Part shown: positions 15,353-17,105 of the stretch, one piece after another | Layout of the letters: the number at the start of each line of letters is the position of its first letter | How positions within the stretch are numbered: the first letter of the stretch is position 1 | NCBI GenBank assembly: GCA_964654825.1 | Contig: CAZZKG010000067.1 | Location: 1-17,105 of the forward strand | From: CAZZKG01 sp964654825 | GTDB taxonomy: Bacteria > Gemmatimonadota > CAZMKB01 | DNA length: 17,105 nt | Direction of reading: 5' to 3' | Notes under the pieces: generated by a model | The model's input: the letters and a program-made list of their open reading frames with translations, nothing else | Databases searched by the model: none | What the model was told of the DNA's origin: nothing | Position numbers and translations under genes: made by a program

Positions 15353-16501
15353 TCACCTCCGGGGGTGGGTTGAGCCAAACGAATGGCGGGTCAGGTAACC
15401 GGTTGTAATCGACTGGACGTGACACTGCCGACAGAGATCGGTGTATCTGCCGTCAGAAGTCCCTTCCTCGGTCATGGGACCGGTATCGCCCATGAATATG
15501 AGTCCGAACGGGTTCATGTTACCGTGGGCCTTATGACATGTCACACAGGTGGGTGAGTGATCCGTGACTTCCTGCCCCGATCGGGGCGTCCAGTTCCCGC
15601 TGTTCGTCATGACCTTGAGGTAATTGTCCTTTTCCGTCAACTCACCCGCGAACACCTGGCGGCTCGAATGGCGACCGCCGACCGCGCCAATATCCGCATC
15701 GCTCGAAGGATGCCGAACCCAGCCAGTGCCCATCATCCCTCCCACCTCACTCCCTCCTTTCAGACCGTGGAATTCGTTGTGACATCCCCGGCAAAAATCG
15801 GCCATGGCCGAATAATTCGGTACGGGCTCGTTGAAATCGACGCTCGTCACGTCATAATCCGAGTTGCTGCGGATGAATACGTCTCGGGAAGCGTCGTTGA
15901 ACCATACTGAATAGGTAACGACGACACCCGGATTGAGCGTGTTGCCGGGGAAAGCGGTCAGGTTTCGATAGGCGTTGCCGTTCGGATTATCGCCATGAGG
16001 GTCGTGACAGTCGATACACATCAGCCCGTCCGTCGGTATCCAGGTCGGTCGACTGCCGGGTGCGGGCGCCGCCAGGCCAAGCGTATGGCCATATTCCTCC
16101 CGATAGGGATAGTCCCCACCGATCACGTTGAGAGCCCCGGCTTCTCTGATGAACTGGGGATTACTGCCCCTGTTGACCCCCACAACATCGGATACATCCA
16201 TATTGTCGTCATGGCAATGGGTGCAGACCCGGTTTCCCTCCCTTTTCAGCATGTGGGGAAACGATCCGGTGTCAGCGCCCGCCGGTCGCCACCTGTCACT
16301 GCCGCCAGGGTCGCCATTCTCGGGAGGAGACGTCGTATGGCATTCATCGCAATAGAGTGTCCCGTTCCGGTAGGAGTGATATTCTCCGGCCAGCAGACCG
16401 TATGGGATGAACAAGACCAGAAGGAGCAACAGGTGGGGTACTAAAATGTTACAGGCGCAACGAAATGGAGGAGTCAATTTGTGACGGTGATACCGATTCA
16501 T
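15353..16501 (-). CDS. OmcS-like hexaheme cytochrome, paralogue of the 2049-3068 gene
   Basis: The precursor is 382 residues with a long signal segment (hydrophobic about 20-38, LLLLLVLFIPYGLLAG). CXXCH motifs lie at 51, 93, 162, 237, 319 and 357. It matches the 2049-3068 product through most of its length: EYGHTLG, CIDCHDPHGDN, AYRNL, CxxCHxxFHGLKGGSEVGG, WVRHP, ADIG, HSSxxVFAG, CVTCHKAHGN, TEEGT, and DLCRQCHVQ. It differs in two ways. The first motif is CDECHTTS, lacking the His of the usual CHxMH. It also has an extra C-terminal tail of about 20 residues with further His. I infer a second, non-identical filament-type cytochrome, perhaps used under other conditions. It is convergent with the seven-heme gene (18-base gap). 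A broken NHL-like gene lies directly upstream and a short frame (MATHALTGDFER) overlaps its start by ATGA. Confidence 0.86.
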   Translation of the reverse strand: MNRYHRHKLTPPFRCACNILVPHLLLLLVLFIPYGLLAGEYHSYRNGTLYCDECHTTSPPENGDPGGSDRWRPAGADTGSFPHMLKREGNRVCTHCHDDNMDVSDVVGVNRGSNPQFIREAGALNVIGGDYPYREEYGHTLGLAAPAPGSRPTWIPTDGLMCIDCHDPHGDNPNGNAYRNLTAFPGNTLNPGVVVTYSVWFNDASRDVFIRSNSDYDVTSVDFNEPVPNYSAMADFCRGCHNEFHGLKGGSEVGGMMGTGWVRHPSSDADIGAVGGRHSSRQVFAGELTEKDNYLKVMTNSGNWTPRSGQEVTDHSPTCVTCHKAHGNMNPFGLIFMGDTGPMTEEGTSDGRYTDLCRQCHVQSITTGYLTRHSFGSTHPRR

Positions 16502-16855
16502 CGCTCAAAATCCCCGGTAAGCGCATGTGTGGCCATTTTACCCCATAAGTAGCGCATATAATGTGCCGTGCGGGGTATATACGGCCACATCGATCCCCAT
16601 GCCGCCTCCTTTCACGAAGTCTCCCTGCCGATGGAATCACTTTGCAGGGTGGTCGATATGAACCTCTCCCGATTCCATCCCCGGTATCGAGTGCCCTCCA
16701 TCCTTGCCGTTGCTCCACCCGGACCCGCCTATTGACGTGGGGAGAAGGGTCGGTCGAATCTTGACAATGCTCCCCGAAAAGATCATCAGAATCGCAGGAA
16801 AACAGGTCTTTTTCAGGCCGTGGCATCGATTTATTCCCTTGATGGGGTGTCGCAT
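16498..16855 (-). pseudogene. Probable decayed NHL-repeat gene upstream of the minus-strand cytochrome
   Basis: The minus strand from the ATG at 16855 encodes 72 residues containing NGKDGGHSIPG and SGEVHIDHPAK, then a TGA (16637-16639). The same frame continues as FHRQGDFVKGGG and MGIDVAVYTPHGTLYALLMG to a TAA at 16538. A one-base shift then allows MATHALTGDFER, whose TGA overlaps the cytochrome start by 4 bases. Read through, this is like the end of an NHL propeller (GKDGG..IP.G...SGEV...D...F.RQG.F...G, then GIDVAV...GTLYAL). The overlap copies the NHL/cytochrome junction at 5119-5122. I infer a gene broken by a stop and a frameshift and shortened internally. Alternatively, the pieces are small leader frames: the one at 16538-16600 has a strong ribosome binding site (AAAGGAGG, 16605-16612). 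Confidence 0.45.
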
Positions 16856-16990
16856 ACAGGAATCGTGCCCCTGTAGCTCTCTCTTTGCTCAGGGCAGGTG
16901 ATGTCGAAAGCTGCCTGGCGTTGCAACGCGTTACCAGACAAAACACAGGACGGAAAGGCTACAGCCCATCCGCCCCATCTACTCGTATGC
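16856..16990. other. Short non-coding stretch before the attC-like site
   Basis: I see no gene with support in this 135-base segment. Frames running through it on either strand look like chance openings. If the attC is real, a cassette gene would normally end just to its left on the + strand, and none is visible. Confidence 0.4.
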
Positions 16991-17051
16991 ATATAACGGT
17001 GTGGCTCACCGGCGCGGCGAAGTCGCGTCCGTCTGCGGCCGCTTGTTAGGC
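16991..17051 (+). repeat. attC-like integron recombination site (59-base element)
   Basis: The 61-bp element starts with ATATAAC (R'' position, consensus RYYYAAC with one deviation) and ends with GTTAGGC at 17045-17051, an exact match to the R' core GTTRRRY. Between them lie imperfect inverted arms (GGTGTGGCTCACCGG and TCCGTCTGCGGCCGC) around a CGCG...CGCG apex. Length, core sites and imperfect palindromy are those of a cassette attC in + orientation. The integrase relic at 232-440 has the opposite orientation, as is usual for intI relative to its cassettes. Whether more attC sites follow lies outside the window. Confidence 0.7.
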
Positions 17052-17105
17052 AGCCCCTCTTAATCTATTGCGAGGTCACTTGACACTCACTTGCTCAGCG
17101 TCATT
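17052..17105. other. Right edge after the attC-like site
   Basis: Fifty-four bases with no feature I can support. If this is a cassette array, the next cassette would begin here. Confidence 0.3.

Noticed and set aside
16637..16639. The in-frame TGA as a selenocysteine codon
   Set aside because: NHL proteins are not selenoproteins, no SECIS-like hairpin was evident just downstream, and a nearby frameshift supports gene decay instead.
16449..16946. Minus-strand open frame of 165 codons
   Set aside because: It overlaps the cytochrome start, has no ribosome binding site or signal peptide, and its composition (Arg/Pro/Ser-rich) looks like an out-of-frame reading. The NHL-like fragments are in another frame.
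1..17105. CRISPR arrays, tRNA or rRNA genes, complete insertion sequences
   Set aside because: I found no regularly spaced identical repeats with unique spacers, no tRNA- or rRNA-like segments and no transposase. The periodic signal at 10809-13934 is protein repeats.

Overview
The window reads as chromosomal DNA of a diderm (Gram-negative) bacterium, moderately GC-rich by eye, that moves respiratory electrons to or beyond the cell surface. Evidence: five exported multiheme c-type cytochromes (73 CXXCH motifs plus one CX8CH), an outer-membrane beta-barrel ending in Phe, two outer-membrane-type lipoproteins and three exported NHL beta-propellers. The style recalls metal-reducing Deltaproteobacteria (Geobacter relatives) or multiheme-rich candidate phyla. 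The sequence alone does not settle the taxon.

Layout. (1) 1-920 is largely non-coding and holds a decayed tyrosine recombinase of integron-integrase type (minus strand) and two tandem GC-rich palindromes. (2) 921-13934 is one co-directional run of ten genes: NHL propeller, OmcS-like hexaheme cytochrome (very strong ribosome binding site), two more NHL propellers, a 12/13-heme cytochrome whose N-terminal half is OmcS-like, an outer-membrane beta-barrel, two CsgG/LpoB-like lipoproteins, a small periplasmic protein with a ResB-like look, and a giant 42-heme doubled-CXXCH cytochrome. Several junctions overlap by 1-4 bases. (3) After an AT-rich gap there is a seven-heme OmcS-related cytochrome on +. 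It converges with (4) a minus-strand hexaheme paralogue of the first cytochrome, preceded by what looks like a broken NHL gene. (5) A well-formed attC-like site lies at 16991-17051.

Model (inference). The OmcS-like proteins share the motif order, spacing and extra histidines of Geobacter OmcS, whose subunits stack into extracellular heme nanowires. The 42-heme protein would be a long wire in the periplasm or at the surface. The beta-barrel would be the outer-membrane passage for electrons or for polypeptide, the CsgG-like lipoproteins would help assembly or secretion, and the NHL propellers, each placed just before a cytochrome, would be dedicated partners or chaperones. I see no cytochrome maturation genes, inner-membrane quinol oxidase or regulator in the window, so these must lie elsewhere. 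An integrase relic at one end and an attC at the other suggest that integron-type recombination once acted near this locus.
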